Of a DNA stretch of 64,000 bases, positions 26,336-35,207 are shown one piece after another. The stretch is from positions 1-64,000 of the forward strand of contig CALJNC010000009.1 of NCBI GenBank assembly GCA_937981995.1, in the 5' to 3' direction. Source of the DNA: an uncultured Chitinophagaceae bacterium (GTDB lineage Bacteria > Bacteroidota > Bacteroidia > Chitinophagales > Chitinophagaceae). The position numbers and the translations under genes were made by a program. The notes under the pieces are model-generated. The model saw only the letters and a program-made list of their open reading frames with translations, was not told the origin of the DNA and searched no databases. Position 1 is the first letter of the stretch. Each line of letters begins with the position of its first letter.

Positions 26336-27016
26336 ATGAAAAAGGTAGCAATATTTTGTTGCCTATTGTTTTCTATTAGCTTCTCCAATTTACAGGCACA
26401 AGTATTAAAATTTGATCTGCAGTTTCAAGGCAAATCACTTGAGCTTGATAAAGAGTATATCCTAAATGGTAATCCCATAACGATTAGCAAGTGTAAGTTT
26501 TATATATCCAATATTCAATTTGGTCATGGACGCAAATTTCAAGCGGTCAAAAAGATGTATCATCTAATTGATTTGGAAAAACCAGCATCCCTAAGCACTC
26601 CTATCATAGGTCCCAAAGGGTATTGGGTTAGCTTTCTTTTTGATTTAGGTGTAGATAGCATTAGAAGTGTATCGGGCGTATATGGCAATGATCTTGACCC
26701 GACTAACGGAATGTATTGGGCTTGGCAAAGCGGTTATATTAATACAAAAATAGAAGGCTACACACCTATCTGTCCTGCCCGGAAGAATAAATTTCAATTT
26801 CATTTAGGTGGTTATGCTTACCCAAATAATTCATTACAAAAAGTAAACATTGAATCTACTACTCTCAATAAGAAGGGTCAGTATGTTATTACGATTGCTC
26901 TAGATAAGTTCTTTGAATCAATTGACTTATCAAAAGAATATGAAATTATGAGCCCTAGCAAAAGAGCCGTAGCACTTTCAAAAACATTCTCATCCGTTTT
27001 TCAATATGAAAAATAG
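26336..27016 (+). CDS. MbnP-like periplasmic copper-binding protein
   Basis: 226 aa from ATG 26336, one base after the previous stop, with a signal peptide (MKKVAIFCCLLFSISFSNLQAQ). Family features: opening strand LKFDLQFQGKSLEL, KFYISNIQF, the Trp-rich core MYWAWQSGYINTKIEG (W128, W130), and FQFHLGGY. In the methanobactin system MbnP is the partner of the MauG-like MbnH, which turns a conserved Trp of MbnP into kynurenine; MbnP then binds copper. The next gene is a MauG/MbnH-like protein overlapping by 11 nt, which strongly supports the call. Confidence 0.82.
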   Translation: MKKVAIFCCLLFSISFSNLQAQVLKFDLQFQGKSLELDKEYILNGNPITISKCKFYISNIQFGHGRKFQAVKKMYHLIDLEKPASLSTPIIGPKGYWVSFLFDLGVDSIRSVSGVYGNDLDPTNGMYWAWQSGYINTKIEGYTPICPARKNKFQFHLGGYAYPNNSLQKVNIESTTLNKKGQYVITIALDKFFESIDLSKEYEIMSPSKRAVALSKTFSSVFQYEK

Positions 27017-28019
27017 ACGCATTTTAGTAGGAATAGTATTTGGAGCTTTAGTAGTACTAAGTGCTTTCAATACGGTAAAGTTTGCAAAGCCTAAATACTT
27101 TCCAGAACCCGTTTACAACTTCACACTAAACCCTATAAGCCTTGATAAAATTGAGCTAGGAAGAAAACTTTTTTACGACCCTATTCTTTCAAAAGATAGT
27201 TCCATTTCCTGTGCAAGTTGTCATAGCCCGTTTAATGCCTTTGCTCACACAGACCATGACTTGAGCCATGGAATACACGATTCTATAGGTACACGAAATG
27301 CTCCATCTCTGGTAAACTTAGCTTGGCAAAAATCATTTATGTGGGATGGTGCCATTAATCATTTAGACGTGCAAGCATTAGCCCCAATAAGCCACCCTGG
27401 GGAAATGGCAGATGATATAAAAAACGTGGCTCATAAGCTAAGTAGGCATCAAGTTTATACAAAAGCCTTTTCAAACATTTATACGGACAATAAAATTACT
27501 GGCGAACGCATTTTAAAAGTAATGGCTCAATTTCAATTGAGCCTGGTATCCTCTAACTCAAAGTATGATAGTGTAAGAAGAAGACAAAGTAGTTTTAGTA
27601 ATCAAGAGTTACATGGCTATGCCCTTTTTGCAACCCATTGCAATACCTGCCATGTGGAGCCTCTATTTTCAAGCTATGAATTTGCAAATAATGGCTTAGC
27701 AATTGACCCTACTTTAAATGACTATGGTAGGTATAAGGTTACAAAAAAAAGTAGTGATTCGCTCCTATTTAAAATTCCTACTTTGAGAAATCTAAAGTAT
27801 TCATACCCTTATATGCACGATGGTCGTTTTGATAAATTACGCGATGTACTAAATCATTATGATCATGGAATTGTTACTTCAGAAACTATTTCACCAATAT
27901 TAAAAGAAGGTATTAGCTTAAGCTCAAAACAAAAAACGGATCTGATTGCTTTTTTGCTAACGCTTAATGATAAAGAATTTGTCTTTAATAAAAAGCACTC
28001 CTTTCCTTCGATTAGATAA
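27006..28019 (+). CDS. MauG/MbnH-like di-haem cytochrome c peroxidase-family protein
   Basis: 337-aa periplasmic protein with an N-terminal membrane signal (ILVGIVFGALVVLSAF). Two haem-binding CXXCH motifs: CASCH at 69-73 and CNTCH at 212-216, plus GTRNAPSLVNLAWQKSFMWDG and FKIPTLRNLKYSYPYMHDGRF, conserved in the CCP/MauG superfamily. Paired with an MbnP-like gene it most likely acts as the tryptophan-modifying MbnH rather than as a simple peroxide scavenger. Overlaps mbnP-like by 11 nt. Confidence 0.87.
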   Translation: MKNRRILVGIVFGALVVLSAFNTVKFAKPKYFPEPVYNFTLNPISLDKIELGRKLFYDPILSKDSSISCASCHSPFNAFAHTDHDLSHGIHDSIGTRNAPSLVNLAWQKSFMWDGAINHLDVQALAPISHPGEMADDIKNVAHKLSRHQVYTKAFSNIYTDNKITGERILKVMAQFQLSLVSSNSKYDSVRRRQSSFSNQELHGYALFATHCNTCHVEPLFSSYEFANNGLAIDPTLNDYGRYKVTKKSSDSLLFKIPTLRNLKYSYPYMHDGRFDKLRDVLNHYDHGIVTSETISPILKEGISLSSKQKTDLIAFLLTLNDKEFVFNKKHSFPSIR

Positions 28020-28068
28020 TTAAATGAAGGAATTGTATATTTAAAACGTCTAAACTAAAAATAACTAT

Positions 28069-29406
28069 ATGCGCATAACAGTACTCTCTCTTATTTTAAT
28101 AAGCTTTTCAAGCCTTGCCATAGCGCAAGGACCTGAAGTAACTTCATATCTACAAAATACAACAGTTACAGGAACCTATTATACGCAAGGCAATAGCACA
28201 GCACAGCCTAATAATATACTCGTAAATTGCCAAAAGGTTGAATACTCAACAAACTGGGCATATATAACAACCGAAGGTGTTCCTTCTTATGCAACGGGTC
28301 CATTCCTTGACGGAAATCCTTCACAAGCAAGTGCACAAGGTGCAATCTATAAAATGCCTCTAACGCCTACTCCAAACACAACAAATCCTACAGCTACCAA
28401 TCCTGGTAACATAGGTATTTTTATTAATGGCGTATCCTTATTTGACTGGCGCGATGGTGTAGCTTGGAATAATAATACACAAGCATTGTGTGGAGGTCCT
28501 GGTAATCCTCCTTGCCCAGGTGGCCCTCAAGCTTCGCAAGATTGGAACCGTGATGCAATTCCTGCAGAAAAAGCGGGTTTTGATTGTTCGAAAGGTCATC
28601 CGGCAATGGGAAACTATCACCACCACCAAAACCCAAGTGCTTTTAAATTAGATAAAGTTGTGATAAGCAACATTTGTAATTTGTATGATGCTGATGGTTT
28701 ATATGCTTTAGATGACACAAAACATTCTCCACTGATTGGCTTCGCTTACGATGGTTACCCAATTTACGGTGCATTTGGATATCAAAATACAACTGGTGGC
28801 GGTGGAATCACACGCATGAAATCTAGTTATCTATTAAATACTGCTACAACTCGAGCAGCTGGACCACCTACTACAGGTACTTATTTCAATGGCTACTTTA
28901 AAGAGGATTATATCTATGTAGCTAATTCAACTAGCGATTACTTAGATGAGCACAACGGACGATTCTGTGTAACTCCAGAATACCCTAATGGTACTTATGC
29001 ATATTTTGCTACGGTTGACGCAGATTGGAATTCAGCTTATCCGTATGTAGTAGGTCCTACATTTTATGGTAATGTAGTTGGCGGTAAAGTAACTAGCATT
29101 ACTGAACCAACTACTGTTTATACGCCGAACTCTACAAATGATATCCTTTTAGATAAAACGAATATTACCATTTTCCCCAATCCCGCTTCTGACTTAATTG
29201 CCATACAAGTGAATGATTTAGTGCGCGAAGACTTAAGCGTTGAACTATTAGATATAAATGGTAAAGTAATTAGGAAAACGAAAATTAATAAAGGACAAAC
29301 GATTGCTTACTTCGATACACAAACGATTTATGCTGGTATATACATGGTACGAATTTCTTCAGGCAGTTTTAATACGAATAAGAAGATTGTAATTCAGAAG
29401 GATTAA
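28069..29406 (+). CDS. YHYH-domain protein with T9SS sorting domain
   Basis: 445-aa secreted protein. Signal peptide ends at IAQ (residue 20). The central YHYH domain shows MGNYHHHQNPSAF (residues 180-192) and PLIGFAYDGYPIYGAFGY (about 225-242); the His cluster suggests metal binding. The last 80 residues form a T9SS type A sorting domain (ITIFPNPASDLIAIQV to KKIVIQKD). It follows the MbnH-like gene by 49 nt, and co-occurrence with MbnP/MbnH-type genes fits a copper-handling surface protein. Terminator downstream. Confidence 0.85.
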   Translation: MRITVLSLILISFSSLAIAQGPEVTSYLQNTTVTGTYYTQGNSTAQPNNILVNCQKVEYSTNWAYITTEGVPSYATGPFLDGNPSQASAQGAIYKMPLTPTPNTTNPTATNPGNIGIFINGVSLFDWRDGVAWNNNTQALCGGPGNPPCPGGPQASQDWNRDAIPAEKAGFDCSKGHPAMGNYHHHQNPSAFKLDKVVISNICNLYDADGLYALDDTKHSPLIGFAYDGYPIYGAFGYQNTTGGGGITRMKSSYLLNTATTRAAGPPTTGTYFNGYFKEDYIYVANSTSDYLDEHNGRFCVTPEYPNGTYAYFATVDADWNSAYPYVVGPTFYGNVVGGKVTSITEPTTVYTPNSTNDILLDKTNITIFPNPASDLIAIQVNDLVREDLSVELLDINGKVIRKTKINKGQTIAYFDTQTIYAGIYMVRISSGSFNTNKKIVIQKD

Positions 29407-29429
29407 TATTATTCCATTCACTAAAAAAG

Positions 29430-29458
29430 AAAAGACCTTGGTTTTCCGAGGTCTTTTT
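29430..29458 (+). terminator. Terminator of the copper-related operon
   Basis: AAAAGACCTTGG-TTTT-CCGAGGTCTTTTT, one G-T pair in the stem, T tail; 23 nt after the YHYH gene. Confidence 0.85.
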
Positions 29459-29507
29459 ACTTCTACTAATCTTGTTATAAATGATTTGATACTTATACCA
29501 ATGTAAA

Positions 29508-30164
29508 TCAAAGAGAACTTGCTTTTGCTTTTTTAGTTCTTAAACCAAATAGCATTCCTAAATGTACTGTAGGGCCACCATTGGGCGAAGTTATATAAGT
29601 ACCACTTTTATTACACGGACGACTCCTATAATCACAATCTTCAACCTTACTTATTTTACTAAAACGAAGAGACGCACCTAAGCCTATGTATACACCCATC
29701 ATGAGTTTACCTGCATCTCGCTTACCTACTTTAAACGCCGGATTTAAACTCAAGTGATTTCCATCAACTATAACATAATAAGGATTACTCGTATTTATTA
29801 GACCTGTTATAATTTGAACATCATTCATACGAAGCAGCCTAATATCCATTCCATATTGTATAAAATTGTTACTTTTCTTTCGTGAATATTTAATTCTCGA
29901 TGCTCCTAATACTACACCCGTACTCAATCCGTAATAATGTTCAAATAGTCCATATCCACTATTAATACTTGAATAGATATTAAATTGGTTAGGATAAACA
30001 ATACCAAACTTATATTCAACTACATGGTTTTCTTTAGCCAATGGCTTTTCATACATTAATTGCACTTCTCCTAGGGCAGCCCTTGCAGGATTTAACTTTA
30101 TATAGCTTTGCCCAAATACAAAGAAGGGCAATGAAAAAGATAGTAATAGAACAACTCCTTTCAT
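29508..30164 (-). CDS. Secreted beta-strand-rich protein, probable outer-membrane barrel
   Basis: 218 aa with a signal peptide (MKGVVLLLSFSLPFFVFGQ). The rest has alternating hydrophobic strands with many aromatic residues (YSSINSGYGLFEHYYGLSTGVVLG, MMGVYIGLGASLRFS, GGPTVHLGMLFGLR), typical of small Bacteroidota outer-membrane barrels. Two Cys (in DCDYRSRPC) sit in a loop. No enzyme motif. A TATATTTA box ends four bases before the ATG. Confidence 0.6.
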   Translation of the reverse strand: MKGVVLLLSFSLPFFVFGQSYIKLNPARAALGEVQLMYEKPLAKENHVVEYKFGIVYPNQFNIYSSINSGYGLFEHYYGLSTGVVLGASRIKYSRKKSNNFIQYGMDIRLLRMNDVQIITGLINTSNPYYVIVDGNHLSLNPAFKVGKRDAGKLMMGVYIGLGASLRFSKISKVEDCDYRSRPCNKSGTYITSPNGGPTVHLGMLFGLRTKKAKASSL

Positions 30165-30173
30165 ATCTTAAAT

Positions 30174-30209
30174 ATACCAAGCCCTGAACAAATGTTCAGG
30201 GCTTGGTAT
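30174..30209 (-). terminator. Terminator of the rpsM-rpoA-rplQ operon
   Basis: A 17-bp perfect stem (ATACCAAGCCCTGAACA with its complement, two-base centre) 17 nt after rplQ. T-run is weak (TATATTT). It also overlaps the promoter region of the next minus-strand gene. Confidence 0.7.
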
Positions 30210-30225
30210 ATAAAATTGTTAGAAA

Positions 30226-30849
30226 TTAAGCTTCTTTCTCGTCTTCAGTCTCATCTTTAGATTCTTCAGCTGGTGCTTCTTCCGTTGTAGCTTCTGCTAT
30301 TGCTTCTTCAACTACAGGAGCTTCAGTTGCTTCTTCAGTTACCTCAGCAACTGCTTCAGGTGCAGCTGCTTCTGCTACTGGAGCTTCAGCTACCGCCTCA
30401 GCAGCTGGTGCCGCTGTTTCAGTCTTTTTCTTACGTGTACGACGCGTACGTTTTTTCTTAGTACCTACTTCTGTTGATGTATCGTATACATCATTAAAGT
30501 CTACTAATTCAATCATAGCCATATCAGCATTGTCACCACGACGTTGGTCTAATTTGATAATACGAGTATAACCACCTGGACGATCAGCAATCTTTTGACT
30601 GATTACACCAAACATCTCTTTGATTGTTTCTTTATCTTGTACATAGCTAAACACAACTCTACGATTGTGCGTAGTATCTTTCTTACATTTTGTAAGGATA
30701 GGCTCTACATGTACTCTTAATGCTTTCGCTTTAGCCAAAGTAGTAATAATACGCTTATGCTCTACTAACTGGCGAGTGAAGTTGCGCATCAAAGCTTTTC
30801 TGTGCGCCTTCTTTCTCCCTAATGGGTTTAATTTAACTCCGTGTCTCAT
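30226..30849 (-). CDS. rplQ: 50S ribosomal protein L17 with an acidic Ala/Glu tail
   Basis: 207 aa. Residues 1 to about 115 are L17 ([53 protein letters not shown]). A basic linker [12 protein letters not shown] and an 80-residue low-complexity tail of Ala, Glu, Pro and Val follow. Extended L17 proteins are known in Bacteroidota; this tail is long. Last gene of the operon. Confidence 0.96.
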   Translation of the reverse strand: MRHGVKLNPLGRKKAHRKALMRNFTRQLVEHKRIITTLAKAKALRVHVEPILTKCKKDTTHNRRVVFSYVQDKETIKEMFGVISQKIADRPGGYTRIIKLDQRRGDNADMAMIELVDFNDVYDTSTEVGTKKKRTRRTRKKKTETAAPAAEAVAEAPVAEAAAPEAVAEVTEEATEAPVVEEAIAEATTEEAPAEESKDETEDEKEA

Positions 30850-30872
30850 TATATTCTCTTTTTATAAAACGA

Positions 30873-31865
30873 TTACTCGTCCATTTGTAATTTTGATAAA
30901 TCCATTCCAAATCCAAGACCTCTGTCAATCAATACTTGCTCAATCTCAGAAAGAGATTTTTGACCAAAGTTTCTGAATTTCATTAATTCTTCTTGCTCAT
31001 ACTGTACTAACTCACTCAATGAGTTAATCTTAGCAGCTTTTAAACAATTAAATGCACGTACTGAAAGATCTAAATCTTCTAGTGGTGTTTTTAATATCTG
31101 ACGCAACTTCAATGTTTGCTCATCTACTACATCATGCTTTTCAGCAATTCCTGTATCAAATGTGATATTCTCATCCGTAATCAACATTAAGTGTTGGATT
31201 AAGATACGAGATGCTTGCTTTACAGCTTCTTCTGGGTGAATTGTTCCGTCTGTCTTAACGTCTAAGATTAATTTCTCAAAGTCAGTACGTCCTTCTACAC
31301 GCGTATTTTCAATTGTATACTTTACGTTTTTGATTGGCGTAAAAATAGAGTCCGTAGGAATATATCCTAATGCTTTCTCTTCAAGAGCCGTTTCGTCTGC
31401 AGGTACATACCCACGTCCTTTCATGATATCAATCTCCATACGAAGATTGGTACTTGAATTCATACTACAAATAACTAAATCAGGGTTCATTACCTCAAAA
31501 TTGTTAGTTGCATCACCTAGCATACCTGCTGTAAAGGTGTCTTTACCTTTAATATTGATTTCAATCTTCTCAGTATTTAAATCAGTGTCTAATTTCTTAC
31601 GAATACGCACTTGCTTTAAATTTAAGATGATATCTGTAACGTCATCTTTTACACCTTTGATTGTGCTAAATTCATGATCTACACCATCAATTTTTACACC
31701 ACATATAGCATATCCTTCTAATGAGCTTAATAATACTCTACGAAGTGCATTACCGATCGTTACACCATAACCTGGCTCTAACGGACGAAATTCAAATAAT
31801 CCTTCAAAGTCGTTTGCTTTCTGAAGTACAATCTTGTCTGGTTTTTGGAAGCTTAATATTGACAT
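30873..31865 (-). CDS. rpoA: RNA polymerase alpha subunit
   Basis: 330 aa. N-terminal domain (FEFRPLEPGYGVTIGNALRRVLLSSLEGYA, the assembly motif) to about residue 235, linker, and C-terminal domain with LDLSVRAFNCLKAAKINSLSELVQ and LMKFRNFGQKSLSEIEQVL, which contacts UP elements and activators. Usual position between rpsD and rplQ. Confidence 0.98.
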   Translation of the reverse strand: MSILSFQKPDKIVLQKANDFEGLFEFRPLEPGYGVTIGNALRRVLLSSLEGYAICGVKIDGVDHEFSTIKGVKDDVTDIILNLKQVRIRKKLDTDLNTEKIEINIKGKDTFTAGMLGDATNNFEVMNPDLVICSMNSSTNLRMEIDIMKGRGYVPADETALEEKALGYIPTDSIFTPIKNVKYTIENTRVEGRTDFEKLILDVKTDGTIHPEEAVKQASRILIQHLMLITDENITFDTGIAEKHDVVDEQTLKLRQILKTPLEDLDLSVRAFNCLKAAKINSLSELVQYEQEELMKFRNFGQKSLSEIEQVLIDRGLGFGMDLSKLQMDE

Positions 31866-31898
31866 ATAATATCTTTATTTTTAATTAGTTATGAAGGT

Positions 31899-32501
31899 TT
31901 ATTTAGAGTAAAGCTCTACGATTAATTGCTCTTTAATATTTTCTGGAATTGAGTCACGCTCAGGATCTGCAATGTATGTACCTTTCATTTGCTCAACGCT
32001 GTAATCAATCCAAGAAATTTTAGGATCTTTTTCTCTAAAATCTTGAACCAATGGTCCATTTACAGCACTTTTCTCTTTTACAGAAATTACATCACCTGGC
32101 TTTACACGGTACGAAGGAATGTTACAAATAGCACCATTCACCTCAATATGCTTATGAGAAACCAATTGACGAGCGCCAGGACGAGAAACACACATACCCA
32201 TACGGTATACTACATTGTCCAAACGACTTTCCAATAATTTCATTAAATTTTCACCGGTAACACCTTTCAAACGAGATGCTTCCTTAAAAGTATTGCGGAA
32301 ACGACGCTCTAATACACCATAAGTGTATTTTGCTTTTTGCTTCTCAGCAAGTTGAACTCCGTACTCACTTTTTTGCTTTCTTCTGCGATTACCTCCGTGC
32401 TGACCGGGAGGATTACTGTTTTTAGGTAAACCTTTTCCACCTAGGATTGGTTCACCAAACTTTCTGTTGATTTTTGTTTTTGGTCCTGTATATCTTGCCA
32501 T
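31899..32501 (-). CDS. rpsD: 30S ribosomal protein S4
   Basis: 200 aa. ARYTGPKTKINRKFGEPI start, the S4 RNA-binding domain RLDNVVYRMGMCVSRPGARQLVSHKHIEVNG, and the LIVELYSK end. Primary 16S rRNA binder and likely translational regulator of the alpha operon. The 86-nt spacer before it contains a weak hairpin (CTCCAAA with TTTGGAG). Confidence 0.98.
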   Translation of the reverse strand: MARYTGPKTKINRKFGEPILGGKGLPKNSNPPGQHGGNRRRKQKSEYGVQLAEKQKAKYTYGVLERRFRNTFKEASRLKGVTGENLMKLLESRLDNVVYRMGMCVSRPGARQLVSHKHIEVNGAICNIPSYRVKPGDVISVKEKSAVNGPLVQDFREKDPKISWIDYSVEQMKGTYIADPERDSIPENIKEQLIVELYSK

Positions 32502-32587
32502 AATTGTAGGATTTTCTTGTTTTAAGCTCCAAACTCATCAAAATCCTTAAATTCGATTTTGGAGACTCGTTATAAAATGTATTTCTA

Positions 32588-32986
32588 TTATACTCTTCTT
32601 CTCTTTGGAGGACGACAACCATTATGTGGCATTGGAGTCACATCGTTAATTGTATTTACCTCAATACCAGAAGCCGAAATTGCACGAATTGCGCTCTCAC
32701 GACCATTACCTGGCCCTTTTACCCACACATCTGCTTTTTTCATACCCGCATCATGGGCTACTTTACCAGCATCAGAAGATGCTAATTGCGCTGCATAGGG
32801 TGTATTTTTCTTTGAACCTCTAAAGCCCATTTTACCTGCACTACTCCAAGATATTACTTGACCTTGCTTATTAGTATATGCAATAATGATATTATTAAAG
32901 CTAGCCGTAACGTGTACATCGCCGTGCGTGTCCACTTTTACTTTTCTCTTACGTGCTGCTGCTGCTTTTCCTGTTGCTTTTGCCAT
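32588..32986 (-). CDS. rpsK: 30S ribosomal protein S11
   Basis: 132 aa. Core motifs [44 protein letters not shown] and the [16 protein letters not shown] end are standard (shown here in parts); Ala/Lys-rich N-terminal tail. Part of the 30S platform at the mRNA exit. Confidence 0.97.
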   Translation of the reverse strand: MAKATGKAAAARKRKVKVDTHGDVHVTASFNNIIIAYTNKQGQVISWSSAGKMGFRGSKKNTPYAAQLASSDAGKVAHDAGMKKADVWVKGPGNGRESAIRAISASGIEVNTINDVTPMPHNGCRPPKRRRV

Positions 32987-32995
32987 TTCTATTTA

Positions 32996-33373
32996 TTATT
33001 TAGTTACTTTCTTTTTACCTGCAACTGTTTTCTTCTTACCCTTACGAGTTCGAGCATTTGTCTTAGTACTTTGACCACGAACAGGCAAACCTTTACGGTG
33101 ACGCAACCCTCTATAACTTACAATATCCATCAATCGCTTAATGTTATTCTTAGTTTCAGAACGCAACGCACCTTCTACTTGCATTTCGCTTGTTATAATA
33201 GTACGAATAGCCGATTGTTCATCATCAGACCATTCTTCTACTTTTTTATTTCTGTCAATACCTGTTCTGTCAAGTATTTTTTGGGCAGTGGATTTACCAA
33301 TTCCATATACATAGGTTAAACCTATTTCGCCTCTTTTGTTTTTCGGTAAGTCTATTCCAGCTATACGTGCCAT
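32996..33373 (-). CDS. rpsM: 30S ribosomal protein S13
   Basis: 125 aa. [20 protein letters not shown] start, helix-two-turn-helix region, [20 protein letters not shown] end with basic tail. Contacts the P-site tRNA and 50S bridge. Starts 3 nt after rpmJ ends. Confidence 0.97.
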   Translation of the reverse strand: MARIAGIDLPKNKRGEIGLTYVYGIGKSTAQKILDRTGIDRNKKVEEWSDDEQSAIRTIITSEMQVEGALRSETKNNIKRLMDIVSYRGLRHRKGLPVRGQSTKTNARTRKGKKKTVAGKKKVTK

Positions 33374-33376
33374 AAT

Positions 33377-33493
33377 CTATCCTTGACGTTGTTTAAATCT
33401 AGGGTTCTTTTTGTTTATAATGTACAATTTGCCTTTTCTGCGTACAATCTTGCAGTCGGCACTACGTTTTTTTATTGAAGCTCTTACTTTCAT
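33377..33493 (-). CDS. rpmJ: 50S ribosomal protein L36
   Basis: 38 aa: [19 protein letters not shown], then [19 protein letters not shown] and TAG. Only one zinc-ligand Cys (C14) remains and no CxxC/CxxxxH set, so this is the zinc-free (C-minus) L36 type. It sits between infA (2-nt gap) and rpsM. Confidence 0.95.
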   Translation of the reverse strand: MKVRASIKKRSADCKIVRRKGKLYIINKKNPRFKQRQG

Positions 33494-33495
33494 AA

Positions 33496-33729
33496 CTATC
33501 GTTTATTATTCGTTTTGTATCGAATGGTTATTCTTCCTCTATCTAAATCGTATGGGCTCATTTCCAATCCTACCTTGTCTCCAGGAAGGATTTTAATGTA
33601 ATACATTCTCATTTTACCGGAGATGGTAGCCACTACTTCATGTCCATTTTCTAAACGTACACGAAACATAGCATTACTCAATGCTTCAACTACTTCACCG
33701 TCTTGCTTTATTAAAGGTTGTTTACCCAT
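33496..33729 (-). CDS. infA: Translation initiation factor IF-1
   Basis: 77 aa, single OB fold: [57 protein letters not shown]. First gene of this operon; secY and map, often just upstream, are not present here. Confidence 0.97.
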   Translation of the reverse strand: MGKQPLIKQDGEVVEALSNAMFRVRLENGHEVVATISGKMRMYYIKILPGDKVGLEMSPYDLDRGRITIRYKTNNKR

Positions 33730-33758
33730 ATAATTACTCCCCTTTTTCTAAGGGAGTG

Positions 33759-33766
33759 CAAATGTA
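33759..33766 (-). promoter_or_regulatory. -7 element (TACATTTG) of the infA operon
   Basis: Exact TAnnTTTG match 29 bases before infA ATG on the minus strand. A 6-bp stem (ACTCCC with GGGAGT, 33735-33756) lies between it and the start codon, at or just after the expected transcript start. Confidence 0.5.
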
Positions 33767-33835
33767 GCCCAAATATTGATATTTGAGAAATATTTCGTTG
33801 GCAATGTGCCAAGAATTGTAAATTGCTTGTTAAAG

Positions 33836-35173
33836 CTATTTGTACTTCATAAGGAGCTTTGTGATTTCCCCTGCTTTATCTAATTTATTGAGGTTTACAT
33901 AAGCCTTTTTTAAGGCTCCCAATGTAGACTTATAGGTACTTAAATTACCTGCACTCGTAAGATCTTTGCCCTCAAGTGTTGCTTTTGTTTTTTCTAAAAT
34001 TGGCAGGGCTTTTCCTAGGGCCGCATCAAAACCAACTTTTAGTTTTTTATACTTTGCGTTATCCGCCTCATTGTTCATCACGGTACCTATTTTGGCTGCT
34101 TTGTTATAGTATAAAGAACCTAAATTAAATTGATAATTCGGCTTATCTCCATCTAAGGATATTGCCTTTTTATAAGCAGCCTCAGCTTTAGTAAAATACT
34201 GTGTTCTAGTTGCCTGATCTTTTGCAGCATCAGACAGTTTAGCATAAAGCGCACCTGCATTCATGTGATACTCGGAATTTTGAGGATCTTTGGCTATAGC
34301 GGCTTCAAATTTCTCAACAGCTTTGTCTATCTTATTGGTTCTTAGCAAATAATTCAATTCTTCGTTTTTAAGCGCCTTATTGCTCGGGTGCTTTTGCAAA
34401 CCTTCTTGAATCATGGCTTCATACTTTGCACTATTCCCTTCTTTTTGATAAATATTAGCGGCACGCAAATACATATCTGGCGCAGCTTTAGGTGACTTCA
34501 ATATTTCTAAAATAATAGGCAAAGCCGCTTTATAGTCATCTTGATTATATAAAGACGACGCTTTAAGGTTCATAATATTTGCCTGAACATCTTTTATCTG
34601 TTTTTTAAACTGATCATATTTCGCAGGCAAACTAGGAATAAACTTCCCTTTTTTAAGATTTGCTATACGATCAACTAAAGCAAACTTTTTAAACGCTTTG
34701 TCATATTGTTCAGCTTTATAAGCTTTTACTCCTTGACCATAACCCGAAAGTAAAATCATAGAAGCCGCTCGAGCAGCTAAATCATTATCTGGTCTTTTGG
34801 AATAAACTATGTAACGATTAAAAGATTGTAATGATTTTTTTAAAGGATCTGGCGTACTTGGCTTTAATGAATTAGCTTTTTCCATATCAATTTTCACCAC
34901 CTTGCCATTAATATTTGCTAACATAGGTACAACTTGCCCCTCCTTAGTTTTAGTTACATCTGAACCAATTGCTTGATATACAAAAGCTCTAATTAGCCAT
35001 GCTTTGCCATCTTTCTTGGTTGACTCATTTGTAGTTGCTTTATCAATGTATTCTTTTGCCTTTGCTACATCATTCTCCTTGAGGGCATCCAATGCATTTT
35101 GAATGTTCAACTTTTGCGCCTGCAACCCTAAAGTTATAAAGCTTACTAGTACTATTAAAAAACCTTTTTTCAT
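33836..35173 (-). CDS. Periplasmic TPR-repeat protein
   Basis: 445 aa with a signal peptide (GFLIVLVSFITLGLQAQ). Multiple tetratricopeptide-type repeats: LNIQNALDALKENDVAKAKEYI, AKYEAMIQEGLQKHPSNKALK, AVEKFEAAIAKDPQNSEYHMN, AEAAYKKAISLDGDKPNYQFN. Protein-protein scaffold of unknown partner; lies 34 nt downstream of gyrA and may be co-transcribed. Common next to gyrA in Bacteroidota. Confidence 0.85.
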   Translation of the reverse strand: MKKGFLIVLVSFITLGLQAQKLNIQNALDALKENDVAKAKEYIDKATTNESTKKDGKAWLIRAFVYQAIGSDVTKTKEGQVVPMLANINGKVVKIDMEKANSLKPSTPDPLKKSLQSFNRYIVYSKRPDNDLAARAASMILLSGYGQGVKAYKAEQYDKAFKKFALVDRIANLKKGKFIPSLPAKYDQFKKQIKDVQANIMNLKASSLYNQDDYKAALPIILEILKSPKAAPDMYLRAANIYQKEGNSAKYEAMIQEGLQKHPSNKALKNEELNYLLRTNKIDKAVEKFEAAIAKDPQNSEYHMNAGALYAKLSDAAKDQATRTQYFTKAEAAYKKAISLDGDKPNYQFNLGSLYYNKAAKIGTVMNNEADNAKYKKLKVGFDAALGKALPILEKTKATLEGKDLTSAGNLSTYKSTLGALKKAYVNLNKLDKAGEITKLLMKYK

Positions 35174-35207
35174 TTCTCGTCCTATTTATTTGTGTTCTAA
35201 ATTAAAA

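Noticed and set aside
32527..32564. S4-binding regulatory structure before rpsD
   Set aside because: Only a 7-bp stem with a 23-nt loop; too weak to claim as an operator.
32858..33319. Plus-strand ORF of 153 codons opposite rpsK and rpsM
   Set aside because: Antisense to two ribosomal protein genes; composition is a shadow of their Lys/Arg codons.
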